A stretch of 64,000 nucleotides of DNA from Rahnella sp. AA (GCF_002834385.1 NZ_PITQ01000003.1:186001-250000); one strand, 5' to 3'. Counted from the stretch's first letter, positions 10,834 through 19,948 are shown. Program-made: numbers and translations. The notes: generated by a model not told the origin, from the sequence alone.

Positions 10834-10858
10834 AGCCGCATCATGTTGCGGCTTTTTT
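10834..10858 (+). terminator. Terminator after the His-rich peptide gene
   Basis: AAGCCGCA (10834-10841 region) pairs with TGCGGCTT, followed by six T residues. It lies about 12 bp after the stop codon, a classic intrinsic terminator. Confidence 0.8.
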
Positions 10859-11166
10859 ATGAATTCTTTAACCATCTGTAACCATTAAACATTTCGTGCC
10901 ATTTTATTAAAGTTCACACCATAACCTGCCGATAACGTTTCTGATAGCTAAAAACCAAAAACTCAATTTCACTTAAGTCCGATCTTTTTGCTGAAAACGC
11001 TTAATTTTAAGCATGTTAGAAGCAAAATTTGGCGAACTAAGAATTATCTTATGCTAACGTTTCACACGCACCACAGCAAAAATGCGCCGGGAACAGGCGC
11101 GCTATTTAGCCGGACTCTGATTTGGATGGACCCCGTGCAGAGACGGCCAGCTATCAGGCAAAAAAA
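10859..11166. other. Gene-free AT-rich leader before the GGDEF-EAL gene
   Basis: About 300 bp with no convincing coding frame. It presumably holds the promoter of the downstream signalling gene. I see no clear operator or RNA gene in it. Confidence 0.5.
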
Positions 11167-13251
11167 ATGAGCGAAGATTCTGATGTACTATATCGGTTGC
11201 TGGTTCAACGCGTAGAAGACTACGCCATTTACATGCTCAAACCCGACGGCACGGTAGCGAACTGGAATGCCGGTGCGCAGCGTGCGAAAGGCTATTCGCC
11301 GGAAGAAGTTGTCGGTAAGCATTTTTCTTGTTTTTACACCGAGGAAGACAGGTTAGAGGGATGGCCCCAGCGCGGGCTGGAAACGGCGCGCAAAACCGGT
11401 CGATATGAATCCGAAGGCTGGCGGCAACGCAAAGATGGCTCGCGCTTTTGGGCTCACATCATTATTGAGGCCCTGCGTGAAGCCGGTAAAATCATCGGGT
11501 TTGCCAAAATTACCCGCGATGTCACTGAACGTCGTGAAACAGAACAGGCGCTGCTGAAGGCGAAAGAACTGGCCGAATCTAACAGCGAGCAACTCTCTTC
11601 CCTGTCGCAATTCCTGAATACTGTCATAGCCAATATCCCTTCATCGGTGATTGTCGAGAATGCCGTCTCACGTGAAATCTTGCTGGTTAACCGCCAGGCT
11701 GAGCGCCTGCTGGGGATTTCACGCGACAAAATGCTGGGCAAGCGCCCGCAGGATTGTATGGGTATCGGGCTCAGCACGTTCATTAATAAGCAGTCGGACG
11801 AATGCCTGCGCGCCGAAGGCGTACACAGAAGCGAGCAGCAACTGCTGACGGCTATCGGTGACCGGACATTGCAAACCACCAGTTCGGTTATCCGCGGGAA
11901 CGATCCGCAGACCAGTTATGTGATGATGATCGCCGATGACGTAACCGATCAGCAGGCCGCTCACGCCCGTATTCACCATATGGCGCACCACGATAACCTG
12001 ACCAGCCTGCCTAACCGCATCCTGTTCAGCCAGCGTCTCAACGAGGCGTTGCAGCGTGACAGTTACAGCCACAGCCATACCGCCACCTTATGTCTGGATC
12101 TGGATAATTTCAAAAACGTCAATGACGCACTCGGGCATCAGATCGGTGACGAACTGCTGCGTGCGATCTCCAAACGTCTGCGCATGACGCTGCGCGATGA
12201 CGATACGCTCGCACGCATTGGCGGGGATGAGTTTGCCGTGGTGCTGCCGGGGCTGAAAGATATCGCTGCCGCGCATCAGATTTCCAAACGCCTGATCGAA
12301 TCCGTACGCCCGCCGGTCATTATCGACGGACATTCGCTTTCCGTCGGCCTGAGTATCGGTATTGCACTGGCTGATTCCGCAGAAAACACGCCGGATCAGT
12401 TGTTACGCTGCGCGGACATGGCGCTTTATGAAGCCAAGCGCAATGGCCGTAACCGCTATGAAGATTTCCGTATTGAGATGGACGCGGCTGCACGTAAGCG
12501 TCGTCTGGTGGAAATGGATTTACGCGATGCCATCACCTGCAATCAGTTGCGTCTTTACTACCAGCCGATCACCGATGCAAGGCATGATGAAGTGATTGGT
12601 TACGAGGCCCTGATGCGCTGGCATCACCCGGAAAACGGGCTGATCATGCCGGTTGATTTTATCCCTATCGCGGAAGAGACAGGGCTGATTCACAGCCTGG
12701 GGTCTTTTGCGTTGCATGAAGCCTGCCGCGAAGCCACCACCTGGAAGGGCAACCAGACTGTTGCCGTGAACCTTTCGCCGATCCAGTTTAAAAACAGCGG
12801 GCTGGTTTCCGTTGTGGAGTCAGCACTGGCCGCATCAGGGCTTGAGCCATCTCGTCTGGAAGTGGAAATTACAGAATCCGTTCTGCTCGATAACACTCTC
12901 GGGAACATCAGCACGCTGCGCCAGCTGAAAGCCCTTGGTGTACGCATAGCGCTGGACGATTTCGGCACCGGTTACTCTTCGCTCAGCTATTTGCGGTCAT
13001 TCCCGTTCGATAAAATCAAAATCGACCGGTCATTCATTAATGACATGCAGGACAGTCGCGAGGCGCTGGCAATCATCCGGGCGATCACCGGCATGAGCCG
13101 CAGTCTGGATATCCAGACCACCGCCGAAGGCGTTGAAACCGATGAGCAATTCCGGCGTCTGAAGGAAGAAGGTTGTACGCTGTTCCAGGGGTATTTCTTT
13201 GGGCGGCCTCAGCCCTCAGAGTTACGATTAACGGGATTTTCACCCCTCTGA
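11167..13251 (+). CDS. PAS-PAS-GGDEF-EAL cyclic-di-GMP signalling protein
   Basis: This protein of about 694 residues should make and/or break cyclic di-GMP. Two PAS sensor domains come first (about residues 10-130 and 145-270), the first with a PAC-type end (ITRDVTERRETEQALLKAK). The GGDEF domain keeps the full catalytic motif (RIGGDEFAV, about residue 354) and an RxxD inhibitory site five residues upstream. The EAL domain keeps YEALMRW (about residue 480), NLSPIQF, ITES, DDFGTGYSS and the late AEGVET, so phosphodiesterase activity looks intact. There is no membrane segment, so the sensor reads a cytoplasmic signal. The ATG at 11167 is preferred; an in-frame ATG at 11122 would add 15 residues. 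It is followed by a repeat element. Confidence 0.92.
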   Translation: MSEDSDVLYRLLVQRVEDYAIYMLKPDGTVANWNAGAQRAKGYSPEEVVGKHFSCFYTEEDRLEGWPQRGLETARKTGRYESEGWRQRKDGSRFWAHIIIEALREAGKIIGFAKITRDVTERRETEQALLKAKELAESNSEQLSSLSQFLNTVIANIPSSVIVENAVSREILLVNRQAERLLGISRDKMLGKRPQDCMGIGLSTFINKQSDECLRAEGVHRSEQQLLTAIGDRTLQTTSSVIRGNDPQTSYVMMIADDVTDQQAAHARIHHMAHHDNLTSLPNRILFSQRLNEALQRDSYSHSHTATLCLDLDNFKNVNDALGHQIGDELLRAISKRLRMTLRDDDTLARIGGDEFAVVLPGLKDIAAAHQISKRLIESVRPPVIIDGHSLSVGLSIGIALADSAENTPDQLLRCADMALYEAKRNGRNRYEDFRIEMDAAARKRRLVEMDLRDAITCNQLRLYYQPITDARHDEVIGYEALMRWHHPENGLIMPVDFIPIAEETGLIHSLGSFALHEACREATTWKGNQTVAVNLSPIQFKNSGLVSVVESALAASGLEPSRLEVEITESVLLDNTLGNISTLRQLKALGVRIALDDFGTGYSSLSYLRSFPFDKIKIDRSFINDMQDSREALAIIRAITGMSRSLDIQTTAEGVETDEQFRRLKEEGCTLFQGYFFGRPQPSELRLTGFSPL

Positions 13252-13319
13252 TGATAGGTATTAAACACCCGTCGGGGTAGGAGTAATCGGGAGATAAACG
13301 TTTCATTTAGCGGTTAATT

Positions 13320-13660
13320 CTGGCGATGGGTTTTTCACTTGCCGTGAGGGCTGGATCGAGAAAATTTCGGTTTCTCAATAGCAGCGTTCACATAGCTCGC
13401 CGCGCCGAAACCGACCAAAGGAGGAAAGGACTTTCCCTCCTTTGGATCCCTCCCCGCTTTTTCAACATGCGCTTTCGCTCGCTGGCTATTTTTCAGGTGC
13501 TTCAGTTATTGCCACGAAAACTTGCCGCTGCGCGGTGCCTTCATTTCGGTGTTACCCGGCCTGCGGGTCGTCACTTCGTGACGTTGTCTCGCTTCGCTCG
13601 GCTCAAGCCTTTCGGTCTCGAAACACTCATTCAGCAAGCTTTCGGGAAGTGGCCGACGGC
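13320..13660 (+). repeat. Modular palindromic repeat, copy 1 (half-element)
   Basis: This is a non-coding copy of a repeat family found five times here. It starts with one tandem-type unit (TTTCGGTTTCTCA around 13366-13378) and then the module GCGCCGAAACCGACC. Hairpin H1 follows: CCAAAGGAGG (13415-13424) with CCTCCTTTGG (13436-13445). Then comes a single left arm ending in the conserved segment with TCATTCAGCAAGCTTTC near 13627-13643. Unlike the other copies it lacks the inverted right arm, and it carries about 50 extra bases around 13550-13600 containing GTCACTTCGTGAC. It lies between convergent genes. Confidence 0.8.
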
Positions 13661-13687
13661 TCATCTAAATTCAATGAGAGACTGGTT

Positions 13688-13981
13688 TTATCTGGCAGAC
13701 CTCCAGATAGTAAATATTTTTTCGAGAACCATCATTATCGCAATTGTTGGGATCAGCCCGGTAAAAAACAACATCAAACAAAAAATATCATCCTGTAAAT
13801 CCGGGTAAGGCATGGAGCCGTAATCGGGTCTCATGAATTCATGGAAAAAATCAGCAAAAGCGAGAGATTGCGTAAACTCAAAATCGATTAGCCACTGCGG
13901 GAACGGGGAAAATATGTAGTAATCAATAAATATAAATAACGCCACCCGAACTGCAATTTTAAACCATAATACACGGCGCAT
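13688..13981 (-). CDS. Small membrane protein, candidate immunity protein of the Tlde1-like effector
   Basis: This 97-residue protein has a hydrophobic segment near the N-terminus (about residues 6-24) and another near the C-terminus (about 66-88), with an acidic middle that would face the periplasm or cytoplasm. I recognise no named family. Its start overlaps the end of the effector gene by 23 bp and follows AGGGGAT, so the two are translationally coupled. Effector-immunity pairs of type VI systems are usually arranged like this, and a peptidoglycan-targeting effector needs an immunity protein reaching the periplasm. The immunity role is inferred from position and topology, not from homology. 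Confidence 0.6.
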   Translation of the reverse strand: MRRVLWFKIAVRVALFIFIDYYIFSPFPQWLIDFEFTQSLAFADFFHEFMRPDYGSMPYPDLQDDIFCLMLFFTGLIPTIAIMMVLEKIFTIWRSAR

Positions 13982-14483
13982 TCATATCCCCTAAAACTTC
14001 AATTTCCCCATAGGCTTTCTGATGAATAATCGGGATATCTGTGACATGTGCACGCATAAGAGCATAACGAAGCATGTCAAAGTCGTTTTGGTTGTAAAAT
14101 GTCACACAACCGTCAGAAACACCGGTGCCGTCTGGCCGTAAAGGATGTAAACGAAAGCTATTTCGCAACGTTTCATCAATGTAGCTGGAGTCGTCAATCA
14201 ACCCGTCCTGGCGATATAAGGCAAACCACGACGAATAATCATTACCGGTACGATAATGCTTTTCCTGTTCCTTCAACCAGGAACGTAGTCCGCCACGAGG
14301 TCGATCCACAATCCAATATTTACCTGTTGGGATTGGACCATTTTGATATCGGGCACATCCAATTCTATTTGTGTGTGGAAATAGCCCTGAGAATACTGGA
14401 AATATCCCGACGCCTGCGCAATACAATTTTGCGATTTTGCCACCGTCAAAGAGTTGGTTGAAATCCACCTTGCATGAAATCAA
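13959..14483 (-). CDS. Tlde1-like type VI L,D-transpeptidase effector (DUF2778)
   Basis: This is a predicted toxin of about 174 residues that acts on peptidoglycan in rival cells. The chain has the DUF2778 pattern: FSG, then GPIPTGKYWIVDRP (about 49-62), WFALYRQDG (86-94) and the catalytic segment FRLHP with H113 and VSDGC with C126, the L,D-transpeptidase-type His/Cys pair. In Salmonella Tlde1 such a domain modifies peptidoglycan tetrapeptides. I start at the TTG at 14483 because GGGAG lies nine bases before it, right after the hcp stop. An ATG at 14552 would overlap hcp by 53 bp. The preceding hcp and the following small membrane gene support the role. Confidence 0.82.
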   Translation of the reverse strand: MISCKVDFNQLFDGGKIAKLYCAGVGIFPVFSGLFPHTNRIGCARYQNGPIPTGKYWIVDRPRGGLRSWLKEQEKHYRTGNDYSSWFALYRQDGLIDDSSYIDETLRNSFRLHPLRPDGTGVSDGCVTFYNQNDFDMLRYALMRAHVTDIPIIHQKAYGEIEVLGDMNAPCIMV

Positions 14484-14499
14484 TATCTGCCACTCCCTG

Positions 14500-15000
14500 T
14501 TATGCGTAAACTCTTGAGTTCCATGTATCTGTAAAGCTGATATTCCCATCAAGATAAAGCCAGGTGATCTTTTCGTAACCCAGCCCTATTGATTCCGTGG
14601 GTGCGCTGACATGCCCGCTAGGATCTTTGAAGTTATGCATATGTGGGTTGATATTGAGAAGCCGTACGCTTTCCATCACGATGTGCAAAAATTCTTCTTC
14701 CATCCCTGAATCGTTTATCCGATACCATTTAATAATAGCTTTCTGAAGCTTTTCACTCGTAGCAACGCCTCGGTAAATATAGGGGGTCGATTTATCAAAC
14801 TCTTTCACAATGCCCATCGATTGATGCACACGCGTAGATGTCAATCGGCCAGTGTTTCCATCAAATGGCACCGAAAGACCATGTGTGAAACTTTGTACCT
14901 CAATGGCCCCTTCTCTTCCAATCACCAGAGAGCCGCCATTGATTAATGCACCACTTTGGTCGTATAGCCATAAATAAGCCGGGATTGCCATTTGAATCAC
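14500..15000 (-). CDS. hcp: Hcp-family type VI secretion tube protein
   Basis: This 166-residue protein matches the Hcp family along its length: an N-terminal MAIPAYLWLYD, then VIGREGAIEVQSFTHG, the DGNTGRLTSTRVHQS loop, KWYRIND and the C-terminal YEKITWLYLDGNISFTDTW. Hcp hexamers stack into the tube fired by type VI systems and carry small effectors in their lumen. No other type VI structural genes are in the window, so this is an orphan hcp that would rely on a secretion apparatus encoded elsewhere. It is directly followed by an L,D-transpeptidase effector gene on the same strand, which suggests that this Hcp is the carrier for that toxin. Confidence 0.9.
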   Translation of the reverse strand: MIQMAIPAYLWLYDQSGALINGGSLVIGREGAIEVQSFTHGLSVPFDGNTGRLTSTRVHQSMGIVKEFDKSTPYIYRGVATSEKLQKAIIKWYRINDSGMEEEFLHIVMESVRLLNINPHMHNFKDPSGHVSAPTESIGLGYEKITWLYLDGNISFTDTWNSRVYA

Positions 15001-15559
15001 CCCCCTCCATTTGAATTAAGTCGGATTCTAGCCCTATAGCCATATTTTATTCATGGTTATTTTTTGATTATCTTTACCCACCTCTCAATAGTTCTGATAA
15101 AAATTTCCCTGTTTGAAATTTTCACTTTTACGGCTACAAAATGCCCTTAAATTTTTTACCAAAGAGACGCTAATAAGAAACAGGAATCACCTCCCGATTT
15201 TGAATTTAAAAATACCGCCAGCCTCTTTCAGAAAACTTGCCGAGCGATAGCGCGCAGTTCCCCCTTCTGAACCAATTCAAACTTGTTCATTTCTTTGACC
15301 GACCTCTCATCCCTAAAATTCCTGCACCACAACAACACAGTAACATTCCTGCAACGCACTACACTTGTGCATACCTGCAATATTTCAATAAGTTAACGCT
15401 CTAGTTTGAAACTATTTGTCAGAAACGCTCAAGTTTCAACCATTTGAAATCTAAAACAAATTCACATCTATGCGAAATTCTCATCCGAACCATTACAAAA
15501 TTGGTTCGGAAAATGCAAAACATCACTAACAGACATATTTGATAAGGGAAGCGTGCCGC
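15001..15559. other. Gene-free control region between hcp and the GntR gene
   Basis: This AT-rich divergent region of about 560 bp has no convincing reading frame. It should hold the hcp promoter (leftward) and the promoter of importer operon A (rightward). Visible symmetry elements are AGTTTGAAACT at 15403-15413 and a longer inverted repeat at 15485-15509. I see no RNA gene. Confidence 0.6.
15485..15509. promoter_or_regulatory. Candidate operator of the FadR-type GntR regulator
   Basis: CCGAACCA (15485-15492) and TGGTTCGG (15502-15509) form a perfect 8-bp inverted repeat separated by nine bases. It lies 50 bp upstream of the regulator start and near the expected operon promoter, a usual place for autoregulation by GntR proteins. 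Confidence 0.5.
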
Positions 15560-16291
15560 ATGACCGCAGAATCTGAAAATTATCCTCCGGCTGGCGGAAC
15601 GTCGAATTCAGCGCTGGAGCAGTTGCGCCAACTGATTCAGCAGCATCCCGATCACACGCAACCGCTGCCCGCTGAGCGCGATCTGATGCAGAGGTTTAAC
15701 GTCGGTCGCCGTGAAGTCCGCCGCGCGCTCGACGTGCTGGAAGAAGAAGGTCGCGTGTGGCGCAAACAAGGCAAAGGCACGTTTATTGGCCCAAACGGCC
15801 CCGCTCAACCGCTGATCCTGCAAGCGCTACCCAGGCAGTCCAACTTGCAGGAAGTGATGGAAGCGCGTTTGCAGATAGAACCGGGGTTAGCGAAATACGC
15901 CGCCCTGCGCGCGACGCCGGAACAGGTCCGGCTGATGCGCCGTTTGCTGGACAAGGTGAAAACCATGTCACGTGGCGATCCGGATCAGATCGAGCTGTGG
16001 GACAGCGCCTTCCACCGCGCCATTGCCGAGGCAGCCGGCAACCGTTTGTTACTCGGTTTATTTGATGCCGTTGATGCTATCCGCCGCGATCCGAGCTGGC
16101 TGGCCGTGCGCAACGCCGCACGAAATCAGGAACGTCTGAACCGTTACGACGACCATCACGAACGCATCGTAGAACACATTGCAGCACGCCAGCCGAAAGA
16201 AGCGGCAAAAGTCATGCGCGAGCACCTGCTGGCGCTGCAACAGGCGTTTCTTTCCACCCTGAATGATGATGAGGATTTTACTGATGACTGA
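15560..16291 (+). CDS. GntR-family regulator, FadR subfamily
   Basis: This is a 243-residue transcription factor. The winged helix (LPAERDLMQRFNVGRREVRRALDVLEEEGRVWRKQGKGTFIG) lies in the first 80 residues. The C-terminal FCD domain of all-helical type carries the metal/ligand histidine pattern (WDSAFHRAIAEAAGN and DDHHERIVEHI). The ATG at 15560 follows AAGGGAAG by eight bases and is preferred over an upstream TTG at 15539. Its last codons overlap the start of the first transporter gene, so it is the first gene of operon A and surely controls it. The ligand is unknown, possibly an amino acid or peptide product. Confidence 0.9.
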   Translation: MTAESENYPPAGGTSNSALEQLRQLIQQHPDHTQPLPAERDLMQRFNVGRREVRRALDVLEEEGRVWRKQGKGTFIGPNGPAQPLILQALPRQSNLQEVMEARLQIEPGLAKYAALRATPEQVRLMRRLLDKVKTMSRGDPDQIELWDSAFHRAIAEAAGNRLLLGLFDAVDAIRRDPSWLAVRNAARNQERLNRYDDHHERIVEHIAARQPKEAAKVMREHLLALQQAFLSTLNDDEDFTDD

Positions 16292-17306
16292 TCAGGCCGA
16301 ACCTGCCCCGCCGCTTTTACATATCAACAACCTGCAGGTGCAGTTTTCCGGCTCTCCGGCCACGGTGCTGGACGGTATTTCCCTGCAACTTGAGGCCGGT
16401 AAAACACTGGCGCTGGTGGGTGAGTCCGGGTGTGGAAAAAGCGTAACGTCACTGGCGCTGATGGGATTACTGCCTGCCAGCGCGAAAGTCTTACAGGGCG
16501 ATATCCGCCTTAATCAGACCTCCCTTCTCGGGCTTTCTGAACGTCAGTACGCGAATTTGCGCGGTCAGGAACTGGCAATGATTTTTCAGGAACCGATGAC
16601 GTCTCTCAATCCGGCTCTGCGGCTGGGCGAACAGCTGGCTGAAGCCGTGATCCGCCATCAGGGGCTCGGCAAAAAACAAGCACGCGCTCAGGCGCTGGAA
16701 ATCCTTAAAAAAGTGCAGATCCCGGCACCGGAACTGCGCATGGAAGCCTATCCGCATCAGCTTTCCGGCGGGATGCGTCAGCGCGTGATGATTGCGATGG
16801 CGCTGATCAACCGCCCGCAACTGCTGATTGCCGATGAACCGACCACCGCGCTGGACGTCACCATTCAGGCGCAAATCCTCGCGCTGCTTAACCGTATTCA
16901 GGCAGAAACCGGCAGCGCGCTGCTGCTGATCACTCATGATCTTGGCGTCGTCGCCGAAGTGGCTGACAGCGTGGCGGTGATGTACGCCGGGCAAATCGTG
17001 GAACAGGGCGCGGTTGAAGATATTTTTAACAATCCTCAGCACCCTTACACCATCGGGCTGATGGGGTCGATGCCGTCGCTGGCGTCCCGTCAGGGCGCGC
17101 TTTCTACTATCCCCGGTGCGGTTCCGCTGCCACGCGATATGCCAAAAGGTTGCCGTTTTTCAACACGCTGCCCGTTTGCCGAACCGCGTTGCCAACAGGA
17201 AAGGCCACCGTTGCGCGCACTGCCTCAGCCCTCTCACCGCGTGGCCTGTTTTTACGCGCCGCTGGAAAATTTCTTCGCATTAACCGCTAAAGGAGCCTGC
17301 GCATGA
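16284..17306 (+). CDS. Peptide ABC importer ATPase, DppD/OppD type (operon A)
   Basis: This is a 340-residue ATPase that drives uptake of peptides across the inner membrane. Walker A is GESGCGKS, the signature is LSGGMRQR and Walker B with the catalytic glutamate is LLIADEPTT. The C-terminus carries the oligopeptide/dipeptide extension with three cysteines (GCRFSTRCPFAEPRC) that may hold an iron-sulphur cluster, as known for DppD. The ATG at 16284 is chosen because it follows GAGG and overlaps the regulator stop by eight bases. It pairs with the DppF-type ATPase encoded next, and their genes overlap by four bases. Confidence 0.92.
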   Translation: MTDQAEPAPPLLHINNLQVQFSGSPATVLDGISLQLEAGKTLALVGESGCGKSVTSLALMGLLPASAKVLQGDIRLNQTSLLGLSERQYANLRGQELAMIFQEPMTSLNPALRLGEQLAEAVIRHQGLGKKQARAQALEILKKVQIPAPELRMEAYPHQLSGGMRQRVMIAMALINRPQLLIADEPTTALDVTIQAQILALLNRIQAETGSALLLITHDLGVVAEVADSVAVMYAGQIVEQGAVEDIFNNPQHPYTIGLMGSMPSLASRQGALSTIPGAVPLPRDMPKGCRFSTRCPFAEPRCQQERPPLRALPQPSHRVACFYAPLENFFALTAKGACA

Positions 17307-18418
17307 GCCTTGCACCCCGCCCCATTCTGGAAGCCGCCGGGTTGAGTAAAGTGTTCAAAGGACCCGCGTCATTGTTTGGCAAACCGAAAATTGTCCAGGC
17401 GGTCGATCGCGTTTCGCTGCGCGTCTGGCACGGCGAAACGCTGGCAATTGTGGGGGAATCCGGTTCCGGGAAATCCACGCTGGGCCGGTTGTTGTTGCAG
17501 TTACTCAACGCCAGCGAAGGTGATGTTTTTTATGAAGGCGAGAATCTGCGGCAGTTTTCTGCCGCTCAGATGAAAAACCTGCGCCGCGATTTGCAGATCA
17601 TTTTTCAGGACCCGTTTGCCTCGCTTAACCCGCGTATGACGGTAGAAGAAATCGTTGGCGAACCGCTGTGGCTGCACAACATTGTCAGCGGCAAAGCCGA
17701 CCGTCAGGCGCGGGTGCGCGAACTGCTGACCACCGTCGGCCTGCCCGCCGCGTTCAGCAACCGTTATCCCCATGAGTTTTCTGGCGGACAGCGCCAGCGC
17801 ATTGGTATCGCCCGCGCGCTGGCCTCATCACCAAAACTGCTGCTCGGCGATGAGCCGGTTTCTGCACTGGATGTTTCAGTTCAGGCGCAGGTGGTGAATC
17901 TGCTGGAAAACCTGAAACAGCAGTTTGGCCTGACGATGATTGTCGTCGCCCACGGTCTGGCGGTGATCCGCCACATGAGCGACCGCGTGGCGGTAATGTA
18001 CCTCGGGCAAATCGTCGAACTGGCCAGCACGGACGATATTTTTGATCAGCCGCTGCATCCGTATACGCAGGCGCTGATTGCCTCCGCCCCGCTGCTGACG
18101 CCCGGCGTAAAACGCCCGGTGCCGCTGCTTCAGGGGGACATGCCCAATCCGTCCAGTATGCCTTCCGGCTGCCGGTTTCATACCCGCTGCGCGTACGCCA
18201 CCGACGAATGTCGTCTGGTCGAACCGCCGCTGGAAACCGTCAGCAATAACCGCATGGTGGCCTGCCACCGCTGGAGTGAATTACAGCACGACCGGACTTC
18301 CGTGCTGGTTCCGCCGCCATCTGCCGCTTTTATCTTACGGCGTGCGCTGTTTGAACAGGCGAGCCAGTCACGGCTTTCATCCTCAACGTCAACATCAACA
18401 CTGGGAACCCGACCATGA
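17303..18418 (+). CDS. Peptide ABC importer ATPase, DppF/OppF type (operon A)
   Basis: This is the second ATPase of the importer, 371 residues. It shows Walker A GESGSGKS, signature FSGGQRQR and Walker B LLLGDEPVSALDVS, plus the same Cys-containing C-terminal extension (GCRFHTRCAYATDEC). The final 40 residues or so after HRWSEL are longer than in typical family members and of low complexity; they probably add nothing to function. Overlaps of four bases with both neighbours show tight translational coupling. Confidence 0.92.
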   Translation: MSLAPRPILEAAGLSKVFKGPASLFGKPKIVQAVDRVSLRVWHGETLAIVGESGSGKSTLGRLLLQLLNASEGDVFYEGENLRQFSAAQMKNLRRDLQIIFQDPFASLNPRMTVEEIVGEPLWLHNIVSGKADRQARVRELLTTVGLPAAFSNRYPHEFSGGQRQRIGIARALASSPKLLLGDEPVSALDVSVQAQVVNLLENLKQQFGLTMIVVAHGLAVIRHMSDRVAVMYLGQIVELASTDDIFDQPLHPYTQALIASAPLLTPGVKRPVPLLQGDMPNPSSMPSGCRFHTRCAYATDECRLVEPPLETVSNNRMVACHRWSELQHDRTSVLVPPPSAAFILRRALFEQASQSRLSSSTSTSTLGTRP

Positions 18419-19932
18419 AATTTTCACCCCGCTTAAGCGCCTGCATTCCGGCGTTACTGTTGCTGACCTCCGCTGGCCTTGCGCATGCAGAAAGCACCCT
18501 GCGTATCGGCCTTGGCAGCGATCCGGACATGCTGGATCCGGCCACGGCACGCACCTATTACGGGCGTTTTGTGTTCAGCGCGATGTGCGAACGGCTGGTG
18601 GATGTCGATCAGCATCTGCAGATCGTGCCGGGTCTGGCGAAAGACTGGGCATACAGCGATGACGGCAAAACGCTGACGATGAATCTGCGCGAAGGCGTGA
18701 CGTTCCATGATGGCGAAAAATTCGATGCGGCGGCGGTGAAATTCAATATTGAGCGCTATCTGACGTTGCCGGGTTCCCTGCGCAAAAGCGAGCTGTCTTC
18801 GGTGGATTCCGTGGAAGTGACTGCGCCGTACACCGTGGTTTTCCACCTGAAAACCGCCGATGCCGCCCTGCTGATGCAGCTGACTGACCGTGCGGGTACC
18901 ATTCTTGCACCGGAGGCGACGGCCAAAGGCAATGTGGCCGCGCATCCGGTGTGTTCCGGCCCTTATGAATTCGTCAGCCGTGTGCAGCAGGACCGTATCG
19001 TATTGAAACGTTTTGATAATTACTGGAACAAAGGTGCCTATCACTTCGATAAAGTGGTGTTTCTGCCGATCCCGGATGCATCCGTACGTCTCGCTAACCT
19101 GCGCGCGGGGGATCTGGATATCACCGAAGGGATCGCGGCCAGCGATACGGCGACGGTCAAAGCCGACAGCAACCTGCAACTCGCCAGCACCACCGGCCTG
19201 GGCTATATGGGCCTGACCCTGAATATCGCCAACGGCACCACCAATACCAATACGCCGCTGGCGAAGGATGCCCGCGTACGCCAGGCGCTGTCGCTGGCGA
19301 TTGACCGCGACGCCCTCAATCAGGTGGTTTTCCAGGGGCAATACACCCCGGCAAATCAGGCATTTTCGCCTGCCAGCCCATATCACGCCGATATTCCGGT
19401 GCCCAAACGTGACATTGAAAAAGCCAAAAAATTACTGGCCGAGGCAGGGGTGAAAACGCCGCTGACCATTGATTTCCTGGTGGCGAATAACCCGACGTCC
19501 CAGCAGGTCGCACAGGTGCTTCAGGCGATGGTCAGCGAAGCGGGCATCAACCTGAATCTGCAAATGACTGAATACGCCACGCTGCTTGACCGCCAGCAAA
19601 GCGGCGCTTTCCAGATGAGCATGTCCGGCTGGTCCGGTCGTCCGGATCCTGACGGCAATATTTTCTCGTTCCTGAGCACCAAAGGCGGCCTCAACGACGG
19701 CAAATACAGCAATCCGAAAGTCGATCAGTGGTTGCAGGAAGCCCGTCTGACCAGCGATGTGGCGCAGCGTAAAGCGCTGTACAAACAGGTGGTTGAGCAG
19801 GAAAACATCGACGATCCGCTGGTCTATCTTTATTTCGAACCGCGCATTTTCGGTATCAGCAAGAAAGTCACCGGTTTTGTGCCATACGCCGACGGGTTAA
19901 TCCGGTTGCAGGGCCTGGCGCTGAACAAATAA
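18415..19932 (+). CDS. Peptide-binding periplasmic protein, SBP family 5 (operon A)
   Basis: This is the periplasmic receptor of the importer, 505 residues. The signal peptide covers about residues 1-26 (ends AGLAHA). The mature protein has the family-5 pattern: LDPATARTYYGRF, GLAKDWAYSDDGKTLTMNLREGVTFHDGEKFDAAAVKFN, YEFVS, and DARVRQALSLAIDRDALNQVVFQG. This family binds di- and oligopeptides, glutathione or nickel. The gamma-glutamyltransferase gene at the end of the operon makes glutathione or other gamma-glutamyl peptides plausible ligands, but that is inference. Its start overlaps the preceding ATPase gene by four bases. Confidence 0.92.
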   Translation: MKFSPRLSACIPALLLLTSAGLAHAESTLRIGLGSDPDMLDPATARTYYGRFVFSAMCERLVDVDQHLQIVPGLAKDWAYSDDGKTLTMNLREGVTFHDGEKFDAAAVKFNIERYLTLPGSLRKSELSSVDSVEVTAPYTVVFHLKTADAALLMQLTDRAGTILAPEATAKGNVAAHPVCSGPYEFVSRVQQDRIVLKRFDNYWNKGAYHFDKVVFLPIPDASVRLANLRAGDLDITEGIAASDTATVKADSNLQLASTTGLGYMGLTLNIANGTTNTNTPLAKDARVRQALSLAIDRDALNQVVFQGQYTPANQAFSPASPYHADIPVPKRDIEKAKKLLAEAGVKTPLTIDFLVANNPTSQQVAQVLQAMVSEAGINLNLQMTEYATLLDRQQSGAFQMSMSGWSGRPDPDGNIFSFLSTKGGLNDGKYSNPKVDQWLQEARLTSDVAQRKALYKQVVEQENIDDPLVYLYFEPRIFGISKKVTGFVPYADGLIRLQGLALNK

Positions 19933-19948
19933 TTGCCGAGGATTTCTG

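Noticed and set aside
13326-13808. Plus-strand open frame of 160 residues in and after repeat copy 1
   Set aside because: It lies in a repeat that recurs with related frames in other copies (for example 30113-30442 and, reversed, 23746-24045). The frames are by-products of the GC-rich arms, lack ribosome sites and differ in length between copies.
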